Source: Rhodoluna sp. (GTDB lineage Bacteria > Actinomycetota > Actinomycetes > Actinomycetales > Microbacteriaceae). From it: 64,000 nucleotides of DNA. Position numbers and translations under genes: made by a program. Under the pieces are notes generated by a model, which worked only from the letters and a program-made list of their open reading frames with translations, was not told where the DNA came from and searched no databases. The first letter of the stretch is position 1. Each line of letters starts with the position of its first letter. This document shows positions 9,074 through 17,956 of this stretch, one piece after another. The stretch lies in assembly GCF_024641065.1 (NCBI RefSeq), contig NZ_JAHEDV010000033.1:124001-188000 (forward strand), in the 5' to 3' direction.

Positions 9074-10381
9074 GTGAGTTCACTAGACATCACGGCTGCC
9101 ACGGTAGAACCAGCAATGCTGGATCTACCGTGGCATTTGCCATTGGAGGACTGGCCGAAAGAGAACATCGCAGCTTTACCTAAGGGTTTGAGCCGCCACA
9201 CTGTTCGTTTCGCCCATCTAAACGACCACGTAATCGCTATCAAAGAGACGCTCCCCGAGCTCGCTAAGCGCGAATACGACATGTTGAAATTGCTGCTCAA
9301 GCTTGACGTACCTTGCGTTGAGCCATTCGCAATCATCAACAATCGTGAAACCACGGATGGCGAGCCACTGCTATCCGTTTTGATTACACGCCACTTGAAG
9401 TTTTCATTGCCTTATCGCGCCATGTGGTCACAGGGTCTAAGACCTGACACCGCAACCCGATTAGTTGACGCCTTGGCCCTGTTGCTGGTTCGCCTGCACA
9501 TTGCCGGTTTCTTCTGGGGCGATGTATCGCTTTCAAATACCCTGTTCCGTCGCGATGCCGGTGCATTCGCCGCTTATTTGGTAGATGCCGAAACTGGCCA
9601 CCTGTATGACTCTGGTCTTTCAAACGGTCAACGCGAGAACGATCTAGAAATTGCCCGCATCAACATTGCCGGCGAATTGATGGATCTGATCGCCAGTGGT
9701 CACGCAGCGCCTGGAGTTGATGCGTTGGCCACCAGCGAACGCATCGTCGCCAAGTATCGCGAGCTGTGGGAGGCCTTGACCGGTGTTGAGACCTTCAAGT
9801 CAGATGACCGCTGGAAGATCAACCGTCGTGTTTCAAAGCTGAATGAACTGGGCTTTGACATCGAAGAACTGGCTATCAAGACTGATAGCGAAGGCTCGAC
9901 TGTCAAAATTCAGCCAAAGGTTGTCGACGCCGGCCACCACCAACGCAGATTGATTCGCCTAACTGGCCTAGATGTTGAAGAGAACCAGGCTCGTCGCCTA
10001 CTCAACGACCTTGACCAATACCGCATTGATCACCCGCGACCAGGTGCCGACGAAGAGGTGCTTGCCCACGAGTGGTTGAGCAACGCCTTTGAGCCGGTCA
10101 TCACTTCGATTCCAAAAGAACTTGCCGGCAAGCTTGAACCAGCTGAAATTTATCACCAGGTTCTTGAACACCGCTGGTACATGTCTGAAAAAGAATCCAA
10201 GGATGTTCCGCTTCAGGATGCAGTCTCTAGTTATGTAGAAAACGTATTGCGTTATCGACGTGAAGAAGAGTCGTATCTTGGCACTTCAACCGAGTTAATC
10301 ACTTTGCCAGATGCCATTCCTCGCGGAACCATCGTGGTTGCTGAAGATGATGAAGAAGTTGACTGGAGAGATCTGGTCTAG
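9074..10381 (+). CDS. DUF4032 domain protein, kinase-like
   Basis: A 435-aa protein starting with GTG three bases after the ABC ATPase gene, so probably co-transcribed. The N-terminal half (about 60-190) resembles lipopolysaccharide-kinase/RIO-like folds: an IAIKETLPELAKREYDML segment that could hold the phosphate-binding Lys and Glu, then FFWGDVSLSNTLF, matching a kinase catalytic loop (Asp..Asn), then YLVDAETG, matching the Mg-binding Asp. The C-terminal half is the conserved DUF4032 region of Actinobacteria. The substrate is unknown. Coupling to a shared sugar ATPase hints at sugar metabolism, but that is inference. A strong terminator follows. Confidence 0.82.
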   Translation: MSSLDITAATVEPAMLDLPWHLPLEDWPKENIAALPKGLSRHTVRFAHLNDHVIAIKETLPELAKREYDMLKLLLKLDVPCVEPFAIINNRETTDGEPLLSVLITRHLKFSLPYRAMWSQGLRPDTATRLVDALALLLVRLHIAGFFWGDVSLSNTLFRRDAGAFAAYLVDAETGHLYDSGLSNGQRENDLEIARINIAGELMDLIASGHAAPGVDALATSERIVAKYRELWEALTGVETFKSDDRWKINRRVSKLNELGFDIEELAIKTDSEGSTVKIQPKVVDAGHHQRRLIRLTGLDVEENQARRLLNDLDQYRIDHPRPGADEEVLAHEWLSNAFEPVITSIPKELAGKLEPAEIYHQVLEHRWYMSEKESKDVPLQDAVSSYVENVLRYRREEESYLGTSTELITLPDAIPRGTIVVAEDDEEVDWRDLV

Positions 10382-10389
10382 ACCTTAAG

Positions 10390-10431
10390 AAGGAATCCCC
10401 TGAGCCTTTCGGTTCAGGGGATTCCTTTTTA
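10390..10431. terminator. Bidirectional terminator between DUF4032 gene and rlmB
   Basis: A 14-bp stem, AAGGAATCCCCTGA / TCAGGGGATTCCTT, is followed by T5 on the plus strand. It serves the two convergent genes. Confidence 0.93.
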
Positions 10432-10436
10432 GGCGC

Positions 10437-11477
10437 TTATCGCTTTAGAGCTGCTCGACGCTTTGAGATTTCATACAGGGTCACCGACGCTGCAATACCC
10501 GCGTTCAGCGACTCAGTGTCGCGGGCGATAGGAATCGACAGCACTGCATCACAGTTCTCGGTAACTAGGCGCGAAAGACCCTTGCCTTCAGAACCAACCA
10601 CTAGAAGCACTGGCTCGGTGGCTAGGTCAAAGTTGGGCAAGCTCATGTCGCCGTCTCCGTCTAGACCGACAACAAACACACCGCGCTTCTTGAACTCTTT
10701 CAAAGTGCTGTTCAGGTTTGCAGCCAAAGCAACTGGCACGCGAGCCGCGGCACCAGCCGAGGTCTTCCAAGCTGAGGCGGTAACACCGGTTGAACGGCGC
10801 TGAGGCAAGATGACTCCCTGGCCACCAAAAGCGGCGACCGAACGAATGATGGCACCAAGGTTGCGAGGGTCAGTGATTCCATCCAAGGCAACAAAAAGAG
10901 GCTTCTGGCCGCGTGAAAGTACTAGGTCGAGAAGCTCCATTGGGTGCTGGTACTTGTATGGCGGCACCTGAAGCGCGATGCCCTGGTGAACTGAGTCGAA
11001 GCCGGTCATGCGGTCCATCTCAGGGCGAGTGATTTCATTCACCGCGATACCGCGTGAGCCGGCAATCTTGATAGATTCTTTGACTCGGTCGTCCATCTCA
11101 ATACGAGCGGCGATGAATAGTGCGGTTGCAGGAACCTTTGAGCGCAACGCCTCGACAACAGAGTTGCGACCTGACAGCACCTCAGATGCGTCGGCAGCCT
11201 TGGCAACTCGCTGGCCGCTGCGCGCAGCGGCTCCGGCAGAACCTGCGGTGCGTGCAGCAGGAGCTAGAAACTCGCCGCGACGAATCGGGGTTGCGCCAGT
11301 TGCTGCACGGTGCTTTTCAGCTGCAGCCTTGGCCTTGTATGCCTTGTGATACGGGCGATCTTCGGCCTTTGGTGTTGGTCCGCGGCCCTCTAGAGCCTGC
11401 TTTCCGTGACCTCCGGTACCAACGCGCATACCCTTTTTGCCCTTAGCGGCGCCTGGGCGACCTGGTTTTCCAGCCAT
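10437..11477 (-). CDS. rlmB: 23S rRNA (guanosine-2'-O-)-methyltransferase RlmB-type (SpoU family)
   Basis: A 346-aa SPOUT methyltransferase. The first ~95 residues are a basic, Ala/Gly/Lys-rich extension typical of actinobacterial members. Next come the small substrate-binding domain (LSGRNSVVEALRS) and the knotted catalytic domain with DGITDPRNLGAIIRSVAAFG (motif 1), VVGSEGKGLS (motif 2) and LSIPIARDTESLNAGIAASVTLYE (motif 3). It should methylate the 2'-OH of a guanosine (G2251 in E. coli numbering) of 23S rRNA using SAM. The ATG directly abuts the cysS stop codon, so it is the last gene of the carD-ispDF-cysS-rlmB run. Confidence 0.93.
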   Translation of the reverse strand: MAGKPGRPGAAKGKKGMRVGTGGHGKQALEGRGPTPKAEDRPYHKAYKAKAAAEKHRAATGATPIRRGEFLAPAARTAGSAGAAARSGQRVAKAADASEVLSGRNSVVEALRSKVPATALFIAARIEMDDRVKESIKIAGSRGIAVNEITRPEMDRMTGFDSVHQGIALQVPPYKYQHPMELLDLVLSRGQKPLFVALDGITDPRNLGAIIRSVAAFGGQGVILPQRRSTGVTASAWKTSAGAAARVPVALAANLNSTLKEFKKRGVFVVGLDGDGDMSLPNFDLATEPVLLVVGSEGKGLSRLVTENCDAVLSIPIARDTESLNAGIAASVTLYEISKRRAALKR

Positions 11478-12884
11478 TTAAATTACACTCCAATGGGTTC
11501 CGTCGGCAGCATCTTCAATTGAGACACCTGCTGCCTTTAGTTGATCTCTAATCGCGTCTGAACGCGCAAAGTCTTTTGCAGCACGAGCTGCATTTCTTTC
11601 GGCAATTAAACCTTGGATGAGTGCGTCGAGCACTCTTGATTCTCCGTTGTCACCAGAATTTGCATCCGAGTGGTCAAGGCCAAGAACATCTAGCATCGCT
11701 ATAACCGACTGGGCAGCCTTTAGAAGCGCAGCCTGATCATTTGAGTCTAGGGCGGTGTTGCCCTCGCGAACAGTGTCGTGAAGTGAAGCCAGTGCTGCCG
11801 GAATGGCAAGGTCTTCATCCATGGCGGTAATAAACGCTTCGGGAAGGTAGTCGATGACCTGCGCACCCAGGTGAATATCGCCAAGGCTGCGCTGTGCTCG
11901 CGACACAAAATTTTGAATTCGCCCGAACGCGGTCTCGGCCTCGGTCAAAACGCCATCGTGGTAATCGAGAACCGAACGATAGTGGGCTGAGCCAAGGTAA
12001 TAACGCACGACGGCCGGCTTTGCCTGACCAAGCAGGTCGGCGGCAAAGATGGAGTTGCCAAGTGACTTTGACATCTTTTGGCCCTGAACGTTCACTAGCC
12101 CGTTGTGTAGCCAATAGTTTGCAAACTTGTCTCCGGCTGCACGGCTTTGGGCAAGCTCGTTTTCGTGGTGCGGGAACCTAAGGTCAAGACCGCCGCCATG
12201 GATGTCGAAGTTGCTGCCGAGATATTTTGTGGCCATGGCTGAACACTCAATGTGCCAACCCGGACGGCCTTCGCCGAATGGGGTTGACCAAGCTGCTGAT
12301 TCAGGCTCGCCTAATTTTTGAGCTTTCCAGAGGGCAAAGTCGTGAGGGCTGCGCTTTCCGCGAAGGTCTGCTTCAGCATCAGCATCCATGTCGTGAATTC
12401 GCTGATTGGTTAGTTCGCCATAATCAGCCCATTTGTCGGCCGCAAAATAAACGTTCGCCGAATCATCTTCGGCTCGATAGGCATAACCTGCCTCAATCAA
12501 ACGCTCGATCAGGGCGATCATCTCAGGAATAGCACCAGTTGCTCGCGGTTCATAAGTTGGCGGCTTGATTGCCAAAAGCGAGTAGGCCTTGTTGAACTCG
12601 ACTTCGAAACGGTAAGCCAGAGCCCACCATTCTTCGCCAGTATTGTCTGCGTTTTCAAGCACTTTGTCGTCGATGTCGGTGACGTTGCGCACGAGGGTTA
12701 CGTCGAAGCCTTTGACTTCTAACCAGCGACGAAGTTGGTCATAGACCAGAGCTGATCGAAGGTGGCCCACGTGAGGAAGACCCTGAACGGTTGGTCCACA
12801 AAGGTAGATTCCGACCTGCCCCTCGTTCAATGGAACGAAGGCGCGAAGGCTCTGGGTGCGCGAATCGAAAAGGCTAAAGGTCAC
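11478..12884 (-). CDS. cysS: Cysteinyl-tRNA synthetase
   Basis: A 468-aa class Ia synthetase charging tRNA-Cys. The HIGH signature appears as HVGH in [15 protein letters not shown], with the zinc-binding cysteine just before it. [15 protein letters not shown] and [14 protein letters not shown] supply further zinc ligands, and KMSKS is present in KMSKSLGN. The C-terminal anticodon-binding domain is intact. It starts with GTG four bases after ispDF. Gene order ispD/F-cysS-rlmB is widely conserved in Actinobacteria. Confidence 0.97.
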   Translation of the reverse strand: MTFSLFDSRTQSLRAFVPLNEGQVGIYLCGPTVQGLPHVGHLRSALVYDQLRRWLEVKGFDVTLVRNVTDIDDKVLENADNTGEEWWALAYRFEVEFNKAYSLLAIKPPTYEPRATGAIPEMIALIERLIEAGYAYRAEDDSANVYFAADKWADYGELTNQRIHDMDADAEADLRGKRSPHDFALWKAQKLGEPESAAWSTPFGEGRPGWHIECSAMATKYLGSNFDIHGGGLDLRFPHHENELAQSRAAGDKFANYWLHNGLVNVQGQKMSKSLGNSIFAADLLGQAKPAVVRYYLGSAHYRSVLDYHDGVLTEAETAFGRIQNFVSRAQRSLGDIHLGAQVIDYLPEAFITAMDEDLAIPAALASLHDTVREGNTALDSNDQAALLKAAQSVIAMLDVLGLDHSDANSGDNGESRVLDALIQGLIAERNAARAAKDFARSDAIRDQLKAAGVSIEDAADGTHWSVI

Positions 12885-12888
12885 GGTG

Positions 12889-14055
12889 TCAGCCTACCTT
12901 TGCGATCGAAATCAGCGCTGTAGCCACTGCAGCTACGCCCTCTGAGTTGCCAAGAAAACCAAGGCCGTCGGTGGTGGTTGCGCCGAGAGTTACCGGTGCG
13001 CCAATTAGGCCAGTAAGTGTTGCTTCAACTTTTTCGCGGTTCGGCGAAACCTTAGGCCGGTTTCCGATAATTTGCACTGCAACGTTTTCAACCTGATAGC
13101 CCTTTGAATCGAGCAGTTCAAGTGCGCCACGGATAAACACCTCGCCATTGGCACCAGCGAATTCCGGGCGGTCTACGCCAAAGTTCGAGCCAATGTCTCC
13201 GAGCCCGGCAGCTGAAAGCAGCGCGTCAACAATGGCGTGACTTACTGCATCACCATCGCTGTGCCCATCTAGACCGCGCTCGCCCGGCCAAACTACGGTG
13301 CCTAGGAACAGCGGCTTTGATTTGTCTTCGGTGAATCGGTGAACATCGGTGCCGATTCCGGTGCGCATGCCACCACCGAATCGAAGTTCAGCCGCTGCCA
13401 AATCTTCAGAAGTTGTGATTTTGAATGCTCGAGCATCACCGGCAACAGCATTGACCTGAATTCCGTGCGCTTGAACCAGTGCAGCATCGTCGGTGTATTC
13501 ATATTGGGCAAGGGAATAGGCCTCTATCAGATCTTTAGCTACGAAACCCTGAGGAGTTTGCGCGGCACGAAGGCTGTCGCGGTCGATAGTCTCGCGCACA
13601 ATTTCGTCATCGACGCGTTTGATGGTGTCAACCACTCGCATCACCGGCAAAGCTGCAACACCTGATCGGCGAACTTCTGCTGCGACTCGTTCAAATAACT
13701 GGGATGGAGTGAGTGCTCGGGCGGCATCGTGAACCAAAACCACCTGCGCGGTTTCATCAAGCTCTGCTAGTGCATTAGCGATTGACTGCTGACGAGATTC
13801 GCCCCCGACAACCACGTCGAATCGAACTTCTTTGCCTGCCAGCGCTTCATCGGCTAGTAGAGCGGTCTGCTCTTCGTGGCCGGCAGGTACAGCGATGATG
13901 ACTTGACTAAGGGCAACAACCTCGGCAACGTTCTCGAGGGTGTGCTGCAGCAGTGGCTTTTCGGCCAGGTTTACAAAGGCTTTAGGTTTATCGGCACCCA
14001 GTCGTGTGCCCAACCCCGCAGCAACTACGACCACCGCAAGATCGCGACTGGTCAT
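12889..14055 (-). CDS. ispDF: Bifunctional IspD-IspF enzyme of the MEP isoprenoid pathway
   Basis: A 388-aa fusion. Residues about 1-228 are IspD (2-C-methyl-D-erythritol 4-phosphate cytidylyltransferase) with the CTP-binding VVVAAGLGTRLGADKPKAF loop and the HDAARAL segment. Residues about 230-388 are IspF (2,4-cyclodiphosphate synthase) with GIGTDVHRF, which carries the metal-binding Asp and His, and LDGHSDGDAVSHA. These are steps 3 and 5 of the MEP pathway, so isoprenoid precursors are made without mevalonate. Separate genes are the rule in E. coli, but the fusion is known in several bacterial groups. It lies between carD and cysS. Confidence 0.96.
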   Translation of the reverse strand: MTSRDLAVVVVAAGLGTRLGADKPKAFVNLAEKPLLQHTLENVAEVVALSQVIIAVPAGHEEQTALLADEALAGKEVRFDVVVGGESRQQSIANALAELDETAQVVLVHDAARALTPSQLFERVAAEVRRSGVAALPVMRVVDTIKRVDDEIVRETIDRDSLRAAQTPQGFVAKDLIEAYSLAQYEYTDDAALVQAHGIQVNAVAGDARAFKITTSEDLAAAELRFGGGMRTGIGTDVHRFTEDKSKPLFLGTVVWPGERGLDGHSDGDAVSHAIVDALLSAAGLGDIGSNFGVDRPEFAGANGEVFIRGALELLDSKGYQVENVAVQIIGNRPKVSPNREKVEATLTGLIGAPVTLGATTTDGLGFLGNSEGVAAVATALISIAKVG

Positions 14056-14062
14056 TTTGTAA

Positions 14063-14554
14063 TTAAGCTCCTGGAGATGCCAGAACTGTGTCTAGCTCGG
14101 CCGACGCTTTTTCTTCGTTGGTCTTGTGAGCAAGAGCAAGCTCTGAAACTAGAATCTGGCGCGCCTTGGCAAGCATGCGCTTTTCACCAGCTGAAAGGCC
14201 ACGGTCTTGGTCGCGGCGCCAAAGGTCGCGAACAACCTCAGACACCTTCACGACATCGCCTGAAGCAAGCTTCTCAAGGTTGGCCTTGTATCGACGCGAC
14301 CAGTTGGTTGGCTCCTCGGTGAACTCAGCGCGCAAAACGCCGTAAACAGTCTGAACACCCTTTTTGTCGATAACGTCACGAACACCGACCATGTCGACGT
14401 TCTCAGCTGGAACCCAGATGGTGAGGTCGCCCTGGGCAACCTTCAACTGTAGGTAAAGCTTGTTTTCGTTACGGATGGTGCGCTCAGCAACCTCAACGAT
14501 TAGAGCTGCTCCGTGGTGAGGGTAAACGACAGTTTCGCCGACTTTGTACTTCAT
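14063..14554 (-). CDS. carD: CarD-family RNA polymerase-binding regulator
   Basis: A 163-aa protein beginning [17 protein letters not shown]. The N-terminal Tudor-like RNAP-interaction domain (about 1-60) is followed by the helical DNA-binding domain with the conserved tryptophan near 86 in [13 protein letters not shown] and the [16 protein letters not shown] helix. CarD binds the RNAP beta subunit and stabilises open complexes, especially at rRNA promoters. The ATG at 14554 has GAAGGGAAT before it; the in-frame TTG/GTG starts farther up (to 14590) lack that support. It heads the run into ispDF, cysS and rlmB, and is divergent from a lipoprotein gene. The carD-ispD-ispF order is widespread in Actinobacteria. 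Confidence 0.97.
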   Translation of the reverse strand: MKYKVGETVVYPHHGAALIVEVAERTIRNENKLYLQLKVAQGDLTIWVPAENVDMVGVRDVIDKKGVQTVYGVLRAEFTEEPTNWSRRYKANLEKLASGDVVKVSEVVRDLWRRDQDRGLSAGEKRMLAKARQILVSELALAHKTNEEKASAELDTVLASPGA

Positions 14555-14652
14555 GTGGCTGATTCCCTTCAGAAACCACAATTTTACCACAGGGATGCCC
14601 CGTTAGATAGGAGTAAACTAGAAGGGCTATTCAGCGTTTCTCAGGAGGAAAA

Positions 14653-15195
14653 TTGTCTATCCGCAAGTTTGCAGCAGTTGCTCTTTCAGCATCATTGATG
14701 CTTGGCACCGCAGGTTGCACTTTCATGACCCCAATTGCTTCAAAAACCGAATACGCGCCTAGCGAAGGTTCACAGGCAAATCTTGGCAATGTCAAGGCTC
14801 TCAACTTTCTTTACCTAGAAAGCGAAAATGGCTCAGCTATTTTCGGCTCGCTGGTAAACACCGACCTCAAGTCACACAAGGTGACCATTCAGTACACCGA
14901 CGCAGTTTTGGCTGAGAAAAAAGAAGTTTCATTCGTTCTTCTACCTGGCCAGAAGCTAGACCTTGGTTACAACGGCTCAGCACCAGTGTTCGCTGAGCTC
15001 GGTGCTGCACCTGGCGCTGTTTCGCAGATCTTCTTGGTTGAGGGTGGCGAAAACGGAGTTGCCATCAACATTCCATCGCTAAACCCAAACCAGCCAGATT
15101 ACGCCGACCTATTCGCCGCACTAAACGCTTTTGACCTTGAGCTTGCTGGTATCGAATCTGCCGGCGAAGACGCTGCGGCTGACGCCACCGAATAA
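14653..15195 (+). CDS. Predicted lipoprotein of unknown function
   Basis: A 180-aa exported lipoprotein. It has a basic start, a hydrophobic stretch and the lipobox LGTAGC with lipidated cysteine near residue 22. The mature part is mostly predicted beta-strand and ends in a very acidic tail (GEDAAADATE). The start is TTG, chosen because AGGAGGAA lies at perfect spacing. No catalytic motif is visible. It sits between carD and the regX3-senX3/phoU block; similar lipoproteins occur at this place in other Microbacteriaceae as far as I recall, so a role tied to phosphate sensing is possible but unproven. Confidence 0.82.
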   Translation: MSIRKFAAVALSASLMLGTAGCTFMTPIASKTEYAPSEGSQANLGNVKALNFLYLESENGSAIFGSLVNTDLKSHKVTIQYTDAVLAEKKEVSFVLLPGQKLDLGYNGSAPVFAELGAAPGAVSQIFLVEGGENGVAINIPSLNPNQPDYADLFAALNAFDLELAGIESAGEDAAADATE

Positions 15196-15203
15196 TTTTT
15201 CCG

Positions 15204-15241
15204 TCAAAAAAGCCCCGCCGATTTTCGGTGGGGCTTTTTTG
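15204..15241. terminator. Bidirectional terminator between lipoprotein gene and regX3
   Basis: A6, GCCCCGCCGA, loop, TCGGTGGGGC, T6. A strong hairpin with U-runs on both sides, shared by the two convergent genes. Confidence 0.93.
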
Positions 15242-15260
15242 TGTTTCTAAGATTTTGGCT

Positions 15261-15950
15261 CTAAACCTCGTACTTGTAACCCAACCCACGAACGGTGAGC
15301 AAGTGCACTGGGCGTGCAGGGTCTTCTTCAATTTTTGAGCGAAGGCGCTTGATGTGAACATCCAAGGTCTTGGTGTCACCAAAGTAATTCGCGCCCCAAA
15401 CTCGATCAATGATCTGGCCGCGGGTTAGAACTCGGTTGGCATTTTCTAGCAGCAGCTCAAGAAGTTCAAACTCCTTTAGCGGCAACTGAATCTTCTCGTT
15501 GTTGACGAAAACCTGGTGGCGATCAACATCCATGCGAACCGCACCCACCTCGAGCACACCGGCTGCCTGAGACTCGATGCTCGGGGCCTCACCGCGACGG
15601 CGAAGCACGGCCTTCATGCGAGCAAGGAGCTCACGGCTTGAGTAAGGCTTGGTCACGTAGTCATCTGCGCCAATTTCGAGGCCCACTACTTTGTCGATCT
15701 CGCTGTCTTTGGCAGTCAACATGATGATTGGCACCTGGGATGTCTGGCGAATTGTGCGGCAAACTTCATTGCCGCTCATGCCAGGAAGCATTAGGTCGAG
15801 CAGAATCAAATCAACACCGCCCTGGGCGAATGCTTCTACCGCCTTGGTGCCATCATCAGCTTCGATAACGTCGAAGCCTTCTTTTTTTAGCAGGTAGACC
15901 AGTGGCTCGCGAAGAGACTGTTCGTCTTCAACGACTAGTACTCGAGTCAT
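15261..15950 (-). CDS. regX3: Response regulator RegX3 (phosphate-starvation type)
   Basis: A 229-aa OmpR-family regulator. The receiver has the acidic pair in VEDEQSL, the phospho-acceptor in LLDLMLPGMSG (about D52), MLTAKDSEIDKVVGLEIGADDYVTKPYSSRELLAR and a winged helix ending VHLLTVRGLGYKYEV. These match mycobacterial RegX3 very closely by eye. Its start overlaps the end of senX3 by four bases. In Actinobacteria SenX3-RegX3 senses low phosphate and activates Pst, PhoU and related genes through GTTCACC-type direct repeats. Such repeats are visible in the spacer between senX3 and phoU and before the pit gene. Confidence 0.95.
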   Translation of the reverse strand: MTRVLVVEDEQSLREPLVYLLKKEGFDVIEADDGTKAVEAFAQGGVDLILLDLMLPGMSGNEVCRTIRQTSQVPIIMLTAKDSEIDKVVGLEIGADDYVTKPYSSRELLARMKAVLRRRGEAPSIESQAAGVLEVGAVRMDVDRHQVFVNNEKIQLPLKEFELLELLLENANRVLTRGQIIDRVWGANYFGDTKTLDVHIKRLRSKIEEDPARPVHLLTVRGLGYKYEV

Positions 15951-17101
15951 TTCTTGCTCCCTGTTGCTTCAATTGCCGTGGTTGACATCGGAAGGCGAAG
16001 GGTGAATGTTGCACCCTTGCCAAGTTTGGATTTGATAGTGATCTCGCCCAGGTGCTTTTGAGCGATGTGTTTGACGATGCTCAAACCAAGGCCGGTTCCA
16101 CCGGTTTGACGTGAGCGGCTTGGGTCAACGCGATAGAAGCGCTCAAAGATTCGCTCTTGGTCTTCTTCTGAAATTCCTGGGCCAGCGTCTTTCACTGAGA
16201 TTTCAGCTACACCCTTGTGCTTACGCAACTTCACTGAAACAAGACTTTCGTCCCCTGAATAGACGATTGCATTCTCGATGAGGTTTTTAACCGCGGTCTT
16301 GAGAAGCTCTTCATCACCGAATACGGTCAGTGCGTCAGGAGCGATGACATCAATATCAATCTTCTTTTTGCGGGCGGCAACTCGGTTTCGGTCAGCCGCC
16401 TCGGCGATGACATCGACAAGATTTACGGTCTTAGTCTGACCCGCTACCTCGGTTGACTGCACGCGCGAGAGCTGAATGATGTCTTGAACTAGTTCGGCCA
16501 GGCGTTGCGATTCGGTTGACATGCTCGCAGCAAAGTGAGCCACCTGCTCAGGGTCATCAACCGCAGATTGAATTGCTTCAGCCAACAGGCTGATTGCACC
16601 GATTGGGGTCTTGAGCTCGTGTGAAATGTTGGCTACGAAGTCGCGACGGGTTTCTTCAAGGTTGTGCGATTCGGTTCGATCTTCTACCAGCAACAACACA
16701 TAGCCCTCACCGAGGTGAAGCGCTCGAGCGTTTACCCAAAGGGTGGTCTGGCCAATTTCAGTGATCAGTTGCAAGTCGCGACCGCGCGCTTTGGTTGGTT
16801 TCTTGACACCGCGAGCTTTGTCGACCAAGGCAACCAACTTTGGATGCACCAAGGTTTGACCCTTGACCAAACCCAAAGCAAATGCACTTTGAGTCGCGCG
16901 AACAATTCGGTTATCAAAATCTAGAACTAGGCCGGCCGAAGCCAATGCGTGCAGTGCGCTAGCAATGCCATCTGGGATTGCCTTTGATTTTTTCTGAGCC
17001 TGGTTGGTCTTGATAGTGGTCCAGCCAATTACACCAACGGCTACTCCACCGGTGACAAAGGCAAGCAACGCCGAAGTCCACAACTCAGTGAAGGTGATCA
17101 T
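15947..17101 (-). CDS. senX3: Sensor histidine kinase SenX3
   Basis: A 384-aa kinase. One or two N-terminal membrane helices (about 5-32) are followed by a cytoplasmic PAS-like domain (about 45-130). The H box SHELKTPIGAISLLAEAI comes next, with the N box NLIENAIVYS, VKDAGPGISEEDQERIFERFYR and GGTGLGLSIVKHIA. It is the partner of RegX3 (ATGA overlap). As in mycobacteria there is no large extracellular sensor, fitting the idea that it is controlled by the Pst-PhoU complex. The ATG has no ribosome site but TACTCT lies six bases upstream, a leaderless geometry. The gene is divergent from phoU. Confidence 0.94.
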   Translation of the reverse strand: MITFTELWTSALLAFVTGGVAVGVIGWTTIKTNQAQKKSKAIPDGIASALHALASAGLVLDFDNRIVRATQSAFALGLVKGQTLVHPKLVALVDKARGVKKPTKARGRDLQLITEIGQTTLWVNARALHLGEGYVLLLVEDRTESHNLEETRRDFVANISHELKTPIGAISLLAEAIQSAVDDPEQVAHFAASMSTESQRLAELVQDIIQLSRVQSTEVAGQTKTVNLVDVIAEAADRNRVAARKKKIDIDVIAPDALTVFGDEELLKTAVKNLIENAIVYSGDESLVSVKLRKHKGVAEISVKDAGPGISEEDQERIFERFYRVDPSRSRQTGGTGLGLSIVKHIAQKHLGEITIKSKLGKGATFTLRLPMSTTAIEATGSKK

Positions 17102-17161
17102 GTTTTAAGAGTAGGCGATGGCGTCGACCGAGTTAAGCGAGTGAACGCGTTATTGGGTGGT

Positions 17162-17201
17162 ATTCGATGGCTATTCACAAGGAGTTTTACGTTTGTTCAC
17201 C
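17162..17201 (+). promoter_or_regulatory. PHO box (RegX3/PhoP-type direct repeats) upstream of phoU
   Basis: Four 7-bp units begin exactly 11 bp apart: ATTCGAT (17162), ATTCACA (17173), GTTTTAC (17184) and GTTCACC (17195). The last is the full consensus half-site. TAGATA (17222-17227) is a plausible -10 downstream. They lie in the divergent senX3/phoU spacer, where autoregulation by RegX3 is expected. Confidence 0.7.
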
Positions 17202-17248
17202 TTCTGCTGGCAACCTCACTTTAGATAACTGTAAAAAGGAGAAGCAGC

Positions 17249-17899
17249 ATGCGCGAAGTGTTCCAAAAAGAACTAGCTGAAGTACAGGGTCGATTGGTTG
17301 AAATTGCCGAATCGGTTACTCACATCATCAAGGATGCAACCGAGGCATTCACTACTTCTAACGCACTGCTTGCCGAGCGCGCGATCGGAATGGCCGAGAG
17401 CAATGAGAGCAAGGCACTCGCCCTAGACGAGCTTGTCATTCGCATTTTGTCGCGTCAGTCACCGGTGGCACGCGACCTGCGCATCTTGGTTTCTGCATTG
17501 AGAATCTCGGCTTCGCTCGAGCGCATGGGTGCACTTGCCGGTCACATTGCAGCCATTGCTCGCTACCGCTTTCCTGGTTCAGCTATCCCTGCATCACTGG
17601 TTGGCACCTTTGAAGAGATGGGTCGCCTTGATGTCGAACTAGCGTCAAAGGTTACTGAACTTCTTCGCAACACCAATGTTGACCAGGCTCGCGAAATTCA
17701 GGCCCAGGATGAACGTATCGACGAACTTCACCGTCACGTCTTTGATGTTGTTCTTGCTGACGACTGGAAAGAGAACGCGATGTTCACCGTTGACGTGACT
17801 TTGGCCAGCCGCTACCACGAGCGCTTTGCCGACCACGTTGTCGACATCTCAAGCAAGGTTTCATACTTGACCACCGGAGAGTGGCACGAAGGCGAATAG
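17249..17899 (+). CDS. phoU: PhoU phosphate-signalling regulator
   Basis: A 216-aa all-helical protein made of two PhoU repeats (about 8-100 and 112-205), with the metal-binding segments SPVARDLRIL and the counterpart helix DEIDELHRHVF. The start MREVFQKELAEVQGRLVEIAE is the actinobacterial PhoU/PhoY form, with AAAAAGGAGAAG before the ATG. PhoU links the Pst transporter to the SenX3-type kinase and keeps the pathway off when phosphate is plentiful. Pst genes are not in the window. It is divergent from senX3 with the PHO box between them, and ends at a strong terminator shared with gpmA. Confidence 0.95.
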   Translation: MREVFQKELAEVQGRLVEIAESVTHIIKDATEAFTTSNALLAERAIGMAESNESKALALDELVIRILSRQSPVARDLRILVSALRISASLERMGALAGHIAAIARYRFPGSAIPASLVGTFEEMGRLDVELASKVTELLRNTNVDQAREIQAQDERIDELHRHVFDVVLADDWKENAMFTVDVTLASRYHERFADHVVDISSKVSYLTTGEWHEGE

Positions 17900-17906
17900 C
17901 CAATTA

Positions 17907-17944
17907 AAAAGAAGGCCTCCCGCAATTGGGAGGCCTTCTTTTTA
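17907..17944. terminator. Bidirectional terminator between phoU and gpmA
   Basis: An 11-bp stem, GAAGGCCTCCC / GGGAGGCCTTC, with A-run and T-run flanks, serving two convergent genes. Confidence 0.94.
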
Positions 17945-17956
17945 TTTAAGTTGCAA

